The notes below the pieces were generated by a model, which saw only the letters and a program-made list of their open reading frames with translations, had not been told where the DNA came from and searched no databases. From assembly GCA_903908785.1 (NCBI GenBank), contig CAIVTL010000691.1:1-16204 (forward strand): DNA of 16,204 nt. Direction: 5' to 3'. Made by a program: the position numbers and the translations under genes. Every line of letters begins with the position of its first letter. The stretch's first letter is position 1. Positions 6,115 through 11,957 of the stretch are shown one piece after another. The stretch comes from Caldifarciminota bacterium (GTDB lineage: Bacteria; Hydrothermota; Tepidihabitantia; Tepidihabitantales; Tepidihabitantaceae).

Positions 6115-8541
6115 GTGCAGGGGTTGGGGTTCCGGCCCCACGTTTATCGGCTCGCGCAGGCGCTGGGCGTAACCGGATACGTCGCCAACACGGTCGAGGG
6201 GTTGGTCATCCTCGCCCAGGGCCGCAACGCCCGCCGGTTCCTGGCTCAACTCGGGAAGAACCCGCCACCGCTGGCGGCGATCCACTCCTTCGGCGTGACC
6301 CGCGCCCGCACGCGGCGATACGACTCCTTCACCATCAAACCCGCTCGCAACTCGCAACTCGTTACTCGGCACTCGCCGATCCACGTCCTTCCCGACCTCG
6401 CCACCTGTCCGGACTGCCGCCGGGAACTACACGACCCGCGCGACCGGCGCTATAGCTACCCGTTCATCAACTGTACCCAGTGCGGCCCGCGCTACACCAT
6501 CATCGATACGCTCCCGTACGACCGGCCGCGCACGACCATGGGCCGATTCCAGATGTGCGACCAATGCCGGCGCGAATACACAGACCCCGCAGACCGGCGC
6601 TACCACGCCCAACCCATCGCCTGCCCCGACTGCGGCCCTCGGCTCGCAGTCTTCGCGACCCGCAACTCGCAACTCGTAACCCGCGACTCTCCGGTACAGG
6701 CTGCGGCGCGGGCGCTACTCGCTGGTCGAATCGTCGCCATCAAAAGCCTGGGCGGGTTCCAGCTTGCGTGCGACGCCACGAACGCCCGCGCCGTGGCGCG
6801 GCTCCGCTTGCGCAAATGCCGCCCGGCCAAGCCTTTCGCGCTGATGTGCGAAAACCCGGCGGCGGTTGGCCGCTTCTGCCGTGTCCGCCCCGAAGCCGCA
6901 AAGGTACTGCTCTCCCCTGCCGCCCCGATTGTCCTGCTGCCAAAATCTGCGGCCCCCGGCATCGACGTGGCGGCTTCGGTCGCGCCGGGCAATGGCCTCT
7001 TCGGCGTCATGCTCTGCTACACCCCGCTGCACGACGTCCTCTTCCGACGCCTCCGAGCCCTGACCGGCAGGCCGGCCGTGCTGGTGATGACCAGCGCCAA
7101 CCGCCAGGATGACCCGATTGCCGCCGGCGACGAGGAGTTGGCCGAGGCGCTGGGCCAAGTGCCCGACCTGGTCCTTACCCACGACCGGCCAATTGCCAAC
7201 CGCTGCGACGACTCCGTCGTCTTCGTCGACGACAGCAGGTCGAGTACTGCGCGCTTGTCCCTTCGTACCACGGGCGGCTCTGCGCCAGCCGTCGTGCCGC
7301 CGGGGTTGGGTGTCGTCCGTCGCGCCCGCGGCTATGCACCCCAGCCGATTGCTCTCTCTGGAATGTTTCACGTGAAACATCCCGTCTTGGCGGTCGGCGC
7401 CGAGTTCAAGAACGCCTTTGCCTTGGCGAACGGAAACCGGGTGTTCTTGAGTCCGCACATCGGCACGGTCTCAACCGCCCAGGGCGAGAGGTTCTGGCTC
7501 GATACGCTGGCGCGGTACGTGAAGTGGACCGGCATAAGACCCGAGGTTATTGCCTGCGACCTGCACCCGGACTATGCGTCAACCCGGCTCGCGGAGCGCC
7601 TGAGCTATGAACTGCATAAGCCGCTGGTCCGGGTCCAGCACCACTATGCCCACGTTCTCTCGGTCGTGGCCGAACACGGCTTGGCCGGACCGGTGCTGGG
7701 ACTCGCCTTTGACGGAACCGGCTACGGGACCGATGGCGCCGTCTGGGGTTGCGAGTTCCTTTTGGTGCAGGACGACCTTAACTGGATGCGCGTCGGTCAC
7801 TTAGGCTATATGCGTCTAGCCGGGGCCAGCGACGAGGTGGCCAACCCGGCGCGAGTGGCGCGGGAGTACTTCCGGCAAGCAAATGGATTCAGGGGTGCTG
7901 GGGTTCCGGGGTTCCGGGGTTCCGGCTCGAACCCTCGAACCCCTGCAAGCGTGAACCCTGCCTGTCTGCGTACCTCTTCGCTCGGCCGGCTGTTCGACGC
8001 GGTGGCGGCGATTACCGGGGTCTGCCGGACCGCGTCGTTCGACGGCCAGGCACCGGTCGCCTTGGAAGCCCTCGCCGACCCCTGGGAACGCGGCCACTGG
8101 TTCGTTCCGGACCTGCTGGACCTGTCGGTCTCCCCTGCCCTGGTTCGACCCGAACCGCTGCTGATGGATGTTTCACGTGAAACATCAGCGGGCGTCAGCG
8201 CCGCCGTCGTTTCGGCCAAGTTCCACAACACCATTGCTTTAGCGGCCGTCCGTCTTGCCGACGAGCTCTGCCGGCGGCACGGTATTGGAACCGTGTGTCT
8301 CTCCGGCGGCTCGTTCCAGAACGCCCGGCTTCGTAGCCGCATGATCGACGAACTCCGCCGTCTTGGCCGCCGGGTCGGCTGGAATCACGCGGTGCCGCTC
8401 AACGACGGCGGCATCGCGCTGGGCCAAGTCGCAGCGGCCGCCCGCGAGGAGCGGGAAATCACAAACCCCAAATCACAAACAAGTACCAAATGCGGACAAA
8501 CGCCAAACCCTGGTTCCGAACCCGCAACTCGTAACTCGTAA
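6115..8541 (+). CDS. hypF: Carbamoyltransferase HypF, NiFe-hydrogenase maturation factor
   Basis: 808 residues from the first usable start, GTG 6115. HypF converts carbamoyl phosphate with ATP to a carbamoyl group placed on the C-terminal Cys of HypE, the source of cyanide ligands for the NiFe active site. Domains in order: acylphosphatase (VQGLGFRPHVYRLA at 2-15, to about 75); double zinc finger with paired cysteines 98/101, 120/123, 148/151 and 170/173; YrdC-like domain (from about 197, IVAIKSLGGFQLACDA); Kae1-like domain (VLAVGAEFKNAF, HHxxH at 509-513, FDGTGYGTDG, and SGGSFQN with PLNDGGIALGQ near 770). All expected motifs are present. The start is odd: in-frame codons before 6115 read RAIITGA, the expected first strand of the acylphosphatase fold, yet no ATG, GTG or TTG precedes them. 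Repeat arrays are translated at about 77-88, 182-193, 593-616 and 781-808, and two parS sites lie inside. No other hyp gene is in the window. Confidence 0.93.
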   Translation: MQGLGFRPHVYRLAQALGVTGYVANTVEGLVILAQGRNARRFLAQLGKNPPPLAAIHSFGVTRARTRRYDSFTIKPARNSQLVTRHSPIHVLPDLATCPDCRRELHDPRDRRYSYPFINCTQCGPRYTIIDTLPYDRPRTTMGRFQMCDQCRREYTDPADRRYHAQPIACPDCGPRLAVFATRNSQLVTRDSPVQAAARALLAGRIVAIKSLGGFQLACDATNARAVARLRLRKCRPAKPFALMCENPAAVGRFCRVRPEAAKVLLSPAAPIVLLPKSAAPGIDVAASVAPGNGLFGVMLCYTPLHDVLFRRLRALTGRPAVLVMTSANRQDDPIAAGDEELAEALGQVPDLVLTHDRPIANRCDDSVVFVDDSRSSTARLSLRTTGGSAPAVVPPGLGVVRRARGYAPQPIALSGMFHVKHPVLAVGAEFKNAFALANGNRVFLSPHIGTVSTAQGERFWLDTLARYVKWTGIRPEVIACDLHPDYASTRLAERLSYELHKPLVRVQHHYAHVLSVVAEHGLAGPVLGLAFDGTGYGTDGAVWGCEFLLVQDDLNWMRVGHLGYMRLAGASDEVANPARVAREYFRQANGFRGAGVPGFRGSGSNPRTPASVNPACLRTSSLGRLFDAVAAITGVCRTASFDGQAPVALEALADPWERGHWFVPDLLDLSVSPALVRPEPLLMDVSRETSAGVSAAVVSAKFHNTIALAAVRLADELCRRHGIGTVCLSGGSFQNARLRSRMIDELRRLGRRVGWNHAVPLNDGGIALGQVAAAAREEREITNPKSQTSTKCGQTPNPGSEPATRNS
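6342..6376 (+). repeat. Heptanucleotide repeats (AACTCGY) in hypF linker 1
   Basis: Five in-phase units (CGCTCGC, AACTCGC, AACTCGT, TACTCGG, CACTCGC) encode the peptide ARNSQLVTRHS. They fall exactly between the end of the acylphosphatase domain (FTIKP) and the first zinc-finger segment (LPDLATCPDC). Confidence 0.85.
6657..6691 (+). repeat. Heptanucleotide repeats (AACTCGY) in hypF linker 2
   Basis: Five in-phase units including AACTCGC, AACTCGT and AACCCGC encode TRNSQLVTRDSP, nearly the same peptide as at 6342-6376. They lie exactly between the last zinc-finger cysteines (CPDCGPRL) and the start of the YrdC domain (AARALLAGRIVAIK). Confidence 0.85.
7364..7379. other. parS site 1, ParB-binding centromere sequence
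   Basis: TGTTTCACGTGAAACA, a perfect 16-bp palindrome identical to the broadly conserved bacterial parS consensus; one more base pair extends it to 18 bp (7363-7380). ParB (Spo0J) binds this sequence, spreads, and with ParA and SMC segregates the origin region. Here it is read as MFHVKH inside hypF, in the low-constraint stretch before the Kae1-like domain. No parA or parB lies in the window. Confidence 0.93.
7892..7960 (+). repeat. Octanucleotide repeat array with inverted halves in hypF
   Basis: Four 8-bp units, GGGGTGCT then GGGGTTCC three times (7892-7923), are followed by four units of the inverted family, GAACCCTC, GAACCCCT, GCAAGCGT and GAACCCTG (7929-7960). GGGTTC at 7917-7922 and GAACCC at 7929-7934 can form a hairpin with a 6-nt loop. 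The region is translated as GAGVPGFRGSGSNPRTPASVNP, an insertion in the Kae1-like domain before SSLGRLFDAVAA. Confidence 0.8.
8169..8184. other. parS site 2, ParB-binding centromere sequence
   Basis: A second exact copy of TGTTTCACGTGAAACA, extended to a 20-bp palindrome at 8167-8186. It lies 805 bp after the first copy and about 630 bp before dnaA. It is read as DVSRETS in hypF, a different frame from site 1, showing that the DNA word and not the peptide is conserved. Confidence 0.93.
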
Positions 8542-8574
8542 CCCTCCTCACGCCTCTCGCTTCACTATTCTCAT
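8456..8574 (+). repeat. Composite heptanucleotide array ending hypF
   Basis: Seventeen 7-bp units keep one phase over 119 bp while the unit family changes: AAATCAC/AAACCCC at the left, degenerate units in the middle, AACTCGT twice, then CTCACGC/CTCTCGC and TTCACTA/TTCTCAT. The left half encodes the last 28 residues of HypF and the stop TAA (8539-8541) is created by AACTCGT followed by AA. The array ends 19 bp before a -35 box. Confidence 0.8.
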
Positions 8575-8593
8575 CGCTGTCTCAATGCCAAGC

Positions 8594-8622
8594 TTGACAT
8601 CCGGTCTTGCTGGTTTTAATAT
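8594..8622 (+). promoter_or_regulatory. Strong promoter upstream of dnaA
   Basis: TTGACA at 8594-8599, a 17-bp spacer, TAATAT at 8617-8622: close to ideal sigma70 consensus. Predicted start is near 8629, leaving about 187 nt of leader before dnaA, interrupted by a possible terminator at 8672-8695. Confidence 0.65.
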
Positions 8623-8628
8623 GCCTAC

Positions 8629-8695
8629 CGATAACTAGCGACTCTTACAATCCGGTTCGTTGAACAGATTTTACGCCGCGGGCGTATTGCTTTTT
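8629..8695 (+). ncRNA. Possible small RNA or attenuated dnaA leader
   Basis: A strong promoter and a terminator-like hairpin enclose about 65 nt with no start codon followed by a useful frame. This would give a short RNA ending in a hairpin and U-rich tail, or a leader regulating read-through into dnaA. No known RNA family was recognised. The inference rests entirely on the two flanking signals. Confidence 0.25.
8672..8695 (+). terminator. Terminator-like hairpin before dnaA
   Basis: TACGCC and GGCGTA pair perfectly around a GCG loop (8672-8686), followed by TTGCTTTTT (8687-8695). The six-pair stem is short, so strength is uncertain. It may end hypF transcripts, attenuate dnaA, or both. Confidence 0.45.
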
Positions 8696-8733
8696 GTCCC
8701 AAAACCCCCGCCGCGCGACATTGTGGGCAACTC

Positions 8734-8742
8734 TGTGGATAA
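8734..8742 (-). promoter_or_regulatory. Perfect DnaA box in the dnaA leader
   Basis: TGTGGATAA is the reverse complement of the consensus DnaA box TTATCCACA. It lies 75 bp before the dnaA start. TGTGGGCAA at 8722-8730 is a two-mismatch neighbour on the same strand. DnaA binding here would fit the autoregulation known in many bacteria, or a second part of a bipartite origin. Confidence 0.75.
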
Positions 8743-8816
8743 CATGCTGGATATGTGGGTTTCCCTTCGGCGCGTCGTCGAAGTGTATTTGTGCTAACTT
8801 CCGAAAGGGGCTGCAG

Positions 8817-10202
8817 ATGGGTGTGGCTGACAGCGAAGTGCAATTGCGCGTCGGGCAGGAGATACTGCTCGATGCCGTAAAACTGTGGACCGACATACTC
8901 GACTTTGTGCGGCCGCGCATAAGCCGAGAGGGTTTCGAAACGTGGCTTGCGCCGACAAAGGGGCGCGCGATAAGAAACGGGACGCTGGAGGTGGACGTCC
9001 CCAACTCGTTCTTCGCCGACTGGATCAGCCAGCGCTATTCGGCCGAGGTCCGGGCCGCGCTGGCGGGCGTTTCCGGCCAGGAGTTGACCGTGTCCTTCCG
9101 GCCGCGCGACGCGGCCGATTCCGGTGTCCTGATACGGCGTACGCCGGTGCGCCGGCCCAGCATGAAACCGAATGGATACCGGCTGCAGGCCCACCTGACC
9201 TTCGAGAATTTCGTGGTCGGCGAATCCAACCGGTTCGCGGCCGCCGCCGCGCGCAGCGTAGCGGAACGGCCCGGGGCCAACTATAACCCGCTTTTCATCT
9301 ACGGCGGCGTCGGTTTGGGCAAAACCCACCTGGTACAGGCAATCGGCAACCACGCGCTGGCGCTAAAGCCCGGGCTCAAGGTCTACTACACCGCCGCCGA
9401 CGACCTGTTTGTCGAGCTCATCCAAGCCATCGAAAAGAACACCCGGCTGGAGTTCAAGAACAAGTACCGGGGTTTGGACCTGCTGCTGCTTGACGACGTC
9501 CATTACCTCATCGGCAAGGAACGCCTACAGGAAGAGGTCTTCTACATCTTCAACTCGCTCCATGACGCCGGCAGCCAGGTGGTGTTCACCAGCGACCGGC
9601 CGCCACAAGACATACCCACGCTGGAAAGCCGCCTGGCTTCCCGGCTCGGCTCCGGCCTGGTCGTCGACGTACAGGCCCCGGAACTCGAAACCCGCATAGC
9701 CATCCTTAGACAGAAAGCGGTCATGGACCGCGCGGATCTGCCCGATGACGTCGCGTACTTCGTCGCCGCGCGCGTCCGGACGAGCGTCCGGGCGCTGGAA
9801 GGCAGTTGGATAAGACTCCTCGCGCTCGCCTCGCTCGACAGCCGGCCAATTACAATTCAACTGGCCCAAGAAGCGCTCAAAGACCTGGTCAAAGAAGACG
9901 AACCGGTTGACCACAACCGAATTATCAAAGCCTGCGCCGACCACTTCGGCGTTTCCCTGAGCGAAATCACCACCGGCGGCCGGACCAAACAACTCGCGCT
10001 GGCAAGACAGGTTGCCATGTACATACTCAGAACAACACTCAGCCTGTCCCTGAAGGAAATCGGCTCCCTGTTCGACGACAAAGACCACACGACAGTCATG
10101 CACGCGATTAAGAAGGTGGACGAACTCAAGATAAAGGACCCGGGCTTTGCCGCGAGACTGGAGAAACTGTCCAAGGGGATAAACCGAGGAGAACCGCGTT
10201 GA
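8817..10202 (+). CDS. dnaA: Chromosomal replication initiator protein DnaA
   Basis: 461 residues from ATG 8817, preceded by AAAGGGG with a 6-nt gap; an in-frame TTG at 8694 would add 41 residues lacking DnaA character. Domain I is recognisable (LWTDILDFVRPRISREGFETWLAPTK). A short linker is followed by the AAA+ domain with Walker A GGVGLGKTH (Lys169), Walker B LLLLDDVH (Asp226-Asp227) and sensor 1 FTSDRPP (near 259), then the DNA-binding domain IV with the signature DHTTVMHA at 423-430. DnaA-ATP binds DnaA boxes, melts the origin and loads the helicase. FDDKDHTTV in place of the usual FGGRDHTTV is a mild variant. DnaA-box-like sites stand on both sides of the gene. Confidence 0.97.
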   Translation: MGVADSEVQLRVGQEILLDAVKLWTDILDFVRPRISREGFETWLAPTKGRAIRNGTLEVDVPNSFFADWISQRYSAEVRAALAGVSGQELTVSFRPRDAADSGVLIRRTPVRRPSMKPNGYRLQAHLTFENFVVGESNRFAAAAARSVAERPGANYNPLFIYGGVGLGKTHLVQAIGNHALALKPGLKVYYTAADDLFVELIQAIEKNTRLEFKNKYRGLDLLLLDDVHYLIGKERLQEEVFYIFNSLHDAGSQVVFTSDRPPQDIPTLESRLASRLGSGLVVDVQAPELETRIAILRQKAVMDRADLPDDVAYFVAARVRTSVRALEGSWIRLLALASLDSRPITIQLAQEALKDLVKEDEPVDHNRIIKACADHFGVSLSEITTGGRTKQLALARQVAMYILRTTLSLSLKEIGSLFDDKDHTTVMHAIKKVDELKIKDPGFAARLEKLSKGINRGEPR

Positions 10203-10440
10203 GTTTCTTGTGGGTAATGACGTCCAGTATCACTGTCCACAACTAGCCAACGGCGCGCACCCGCCGAAGATAGGGTGGAAGCGCTTGTACATTAAGTCCT
10301 TTCGCCTTCTCCACACTAATCCACAACCCAACAACAACAGCAACCAGTTTCTTTAAGGTTCTGTTGGATCATAGAGAACGAAACAACCCGCGTTTCACGT
10401 CACACTGTCTATCTATGAACACATACTACTTATAATGGTA
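10203..10440. other. Putative replication origin, oriC
   Basis: Non-coding, clearly AT-richer than the surrounding DNA, and directly after dnaA. DnaA-box-like 9-mers: TTACCCACA (minus strand, 10209-10217, one mismatch from TTATCCACA), CTGTCCACA (10233-10241, two), TTCTCCACA (10307-10315, one) and TAATCCACA (10317-10325, one). The last pair is followed by a run of AAC-type triplets (10330-10344), reminiscent of DnaA-trio elements, and then T/A-rich DNA to 10444 that could unwind, including TATAAT at 10431-10436. None of the boxes downstream of dnaA is perfect, and the unwinding element is not pinned down. Confidence 0.65.
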
Positions 10441-10771
10441 TATGCGCATTGTGGCGTCTGGCTGGTATCCTTGGATTATTACCCTTCCTTCTTGGTCTCG
10501 GTCCGTAACGGCTACTCTCTCTGCGCAGCAGCCGGTTCTTTCCTGGGTCTCCGTGCTGGTTACCGCAGTTGCTGGGAAATTGGCACCGAGCGCTGCGGTG
10601 TCCGTCCCGGTCCTTGCTGCTTTTCGGCTGAGCAGCGAGCTGCGCGTCGTCCGTAGACATGATTTCCGGGTTCGGTGTCAGCGCCAGAACACGTCGGCAT
10701 CGCTGCCCCGCATAAACGCGCCCGGTGGGATCATGGCTGCGGCCGGAGGTGCATCCCGACGACAATCGTTG

Positions 10772-10799
10772 GTTGACACTTCTTTTGGCAAGATTATCA
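10772..10799 (+). promoter_or_regulatory. Orphan promoter in the post-origin region
   Basis: TTGACA at 10772-10777, 16-bp spacer, TATCAT at 10794-10799. It would start near 10806, next to a GTG at 10808 that opens a 127-codon frame, or it may drive the HAD gene 380 bp further on through the inverted repeat. Confidence 0.5.
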
Positions 10800-10947
10800 T
10801 TACCGCTGTGCCGACACGCGGCCCGATAAACTACAAAAAGGGCATTGACCACGCAATCATTGAACCGCGCGAGAACGCAGCACAAGGTTTTGCCGTCGGG
10901 CGAATCAACCGGCACGTCGTTGGCTTTCGACAAGGTAACGGGGGAGA

Positions 10948-11074
10948 GGGGACGGTTGAGAAACCCCCTTCATGTCGGAACGAAGCGAAGGGTCTTCTAA
11001 CTCTCGCAGTGTCATCATCGCGAAGATTCTTCGCAGCGCTCAGAATGACAAGAGGCGGTTTCTTCAACAGCCCC
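10948..11074. repeat. Inverted-repeat element, MITE- or REP-like
   Basis: Two imperfect arms of about 50 bp (10948-10996 and 11023-11074) flank a 26-bp centre. Both begin GGGG with GTTGA..GAAACC and include TGTC with GCGAAG..TCTT at the inner end. Read on the minus strand the right arm gives VILSAAKNL, a peptide often seen where annotators translate a widespread dispersed bacterial repeat. The element could fold into a long hairpin, or be a small non-autonomous mobile element. No transposase or clear target-site duplication was seen. Confidence 0.65.
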
Positions 11075-11187
11075 ACAGAGCCATGTTCTGCCGGTGAGCA
11101 ACTTCTGGGCGGTCAAAGAATGAACCGCAGGGAACAGGCGACCGGAGAACTACGTATCGCTTTGTCCTGTCGGCGGGGACTTCCGGC

Positions 11188-11865
11188 GTGACTACGCTGC
11201 GTTTCGCCGCCGCTTTGTTCGACCTTGACGGGACGCTGATTGACTCCGCGCAAGACCTGGTTGCCTCGGTGCAGCAGGCGCTGAAACACGTCGTGCCCGA
11301 CCGCGAACCGCCGGAGGGAGAAGACATCTTGGTGCAGGTAGGCAAACCGCTAGAGGTCATCCTGCGCGAGCTGGGCTACCCGACCGACGAGGCGACCGCG
11401 GCCCGGTTCGTAGACACGTATCGCGCCCACTACGCCGGGCATTTCAACGAGCACACGAGGCTGTACGCGGGCGTAGAAGCGATGCTCGAGTACTTGAGGT
11501 CAGCGGGCGTGAAACTGGCGTTGGTGACAACCAAGCACCAGGCGCAGGCAGACTTTACGGTTGAGGCTTTTGGGCTGGCTCACTGGTTCGACTATGTGCA
11601 CGGCTGGCAGGAGGGCCGTCAGCATAAGCCGCATCCGGAGCCGGTGCGGACCGCGCTTCAGCGCCTCGGCGTGCAACCCGGCGACGCAATCATGGTCGGC
11701 GATTCCGAGCAGGATATTGAGTCCGCAAAGGCGGCCGGGGTTGCCACCTGCGCCGTGACGTATGGATTCAGGCCGGCGTGGTTTCTGCGGTCTCTTCGCC
11801 CCGACTTTCTGGTCTCAAGAGCCACAGACATAGTCCCGATTGTTGTCGCGGACGTCGGCGGATAG
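11188..11865 (+). CDS. HAD-superfamily phosphatase, phosphoglycolate-phosphatase-like
   Basis: 225 residues. GTG 11188 is the only start that keeps motif I, and GGGGAC lies about 8 nt upstream. Motif I is FDLDGTLID with the Asp12 nucleophile and Asp14 acid/base; motif II is VTTK (Thr114/Thr115); Lys147 in HKPHP is motif III; GDSEQD from about 171 with Asp172 and Asp176 binds Mg2+. The helical cap between residues 20 and 90 is the subfamily I type of Gph and related beta-phosphoglucomutase-like enzymes. The likely reaction is hydrolysis of a small cytosolic phosphate ester, such as 2-phosphoglycolate, but family members differ widely in substrate. A repeat array begins 10 bp after the stop. 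Confidence 0.88.
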   Translation: MTTLRFAAALFDLDGTLIDSAQDLVASVQQALKHVVPDREPPEGEDILVQVGKPLEVILRELGYPTDEATAARFVDTYRAHYAGHFNEHTRLYAGVEAMLEYLRSAGVKLALVTTKHQAQADFTVEAFGLAHWFDYVHGWQEGRQHKPHPEPVRTALQRLGVQPGDAIMVGDSEQDIESAKAAGVATCAVTYGFRPAWFLRSLRPDFLVSRATDIVPIVVADVGG

Positions 11866-11875
11866 TTACGGGGCA

Positions 11876-11910
11876 CGAGTTGCGAGTTGCGGGTTACGAG
11901 TTACGAGTTG
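11876..11910 (-). repeat. Heptanucleotide repeats (AACTCGY, reversed) after the HAD gene
   Basis: Five in-phase units CGAGTTG, CGAGTTG, CGGGTTA, CGAGTTA, CGAGTTG, the reverse complement of the AACTCGY family. Non-coding, starting 10 bp after the stop of the HAD gene and ending 11 bp before a -35 box. It is the only AACTCGY array in this orientation in the window. Confidence 0.85.
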
Positions 11911-11921
11911 GTCGCCGCGGC

Positions 11922-11949
11922 TTGACTCTGTGCGGGTAGAGCATAGAAT
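11922..11949 (+). promoter_or_regulatory. Promoter of the PAS-protein gene
   Basis: TTGACT at 11922-11927, 16-bp spacer, TAGAAT at 11944-11949. Predicted start is at 11956-11958, on or next to an ATG (11958) that begins a short leader frame, not the PAS protein itself. Confidence 0.6.
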
Positions 11950-11957
11950 CCAGACTG

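Larger units (their letters stand above)
10441..11187. other. Long intergenic region without a convincing gene
   Basis: About 750 bp. A 249-codon frame (10442-11191) and an opposing 167-codon frame (10430-10933) both cross it, but neither protein shows motifs, a signal, membrane spans or the strong G/C third-position bias of real genes here, and the first runs through an inverted-repeat element. The frame ending at 11191 does overlap the next start as GTGA, so a small coupled gene is not excluded. Contents that can be supported are the promoter at 10772 and the repeat at 10948. Confidence 0.5.

Noticed and set aside
8625..8816. tRNA or known small RNA before dnaA
   Set aside because: No TTCRANNC arm, CCA end or cloverleaf could be drawn; only the promoter and terminator support a transcript.
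10391..10403. CGTTTCACGTCAC as a third parS site
   Set aside because: Only the left half matches (GTTTCACGT at 10392-10400); the right half of the palindrome is lost, while the two true sites are perfect.
10430..10933. 167-codon minus-strand frame opposite the post-origin region
   Set aside because: No recognisable domain, and it overlaps the putative origin edge and the orphan promoter; likely a chance frame in GC-rich DNA.
10442..11191. 249-codon plus-strand frame after the origin
   Set aside because: It crosses the inverted-repeat element, shows no motif and has weaker third-position GC than its neighbours. The GTGA overlap with the HAD gene is noted but is not enough.
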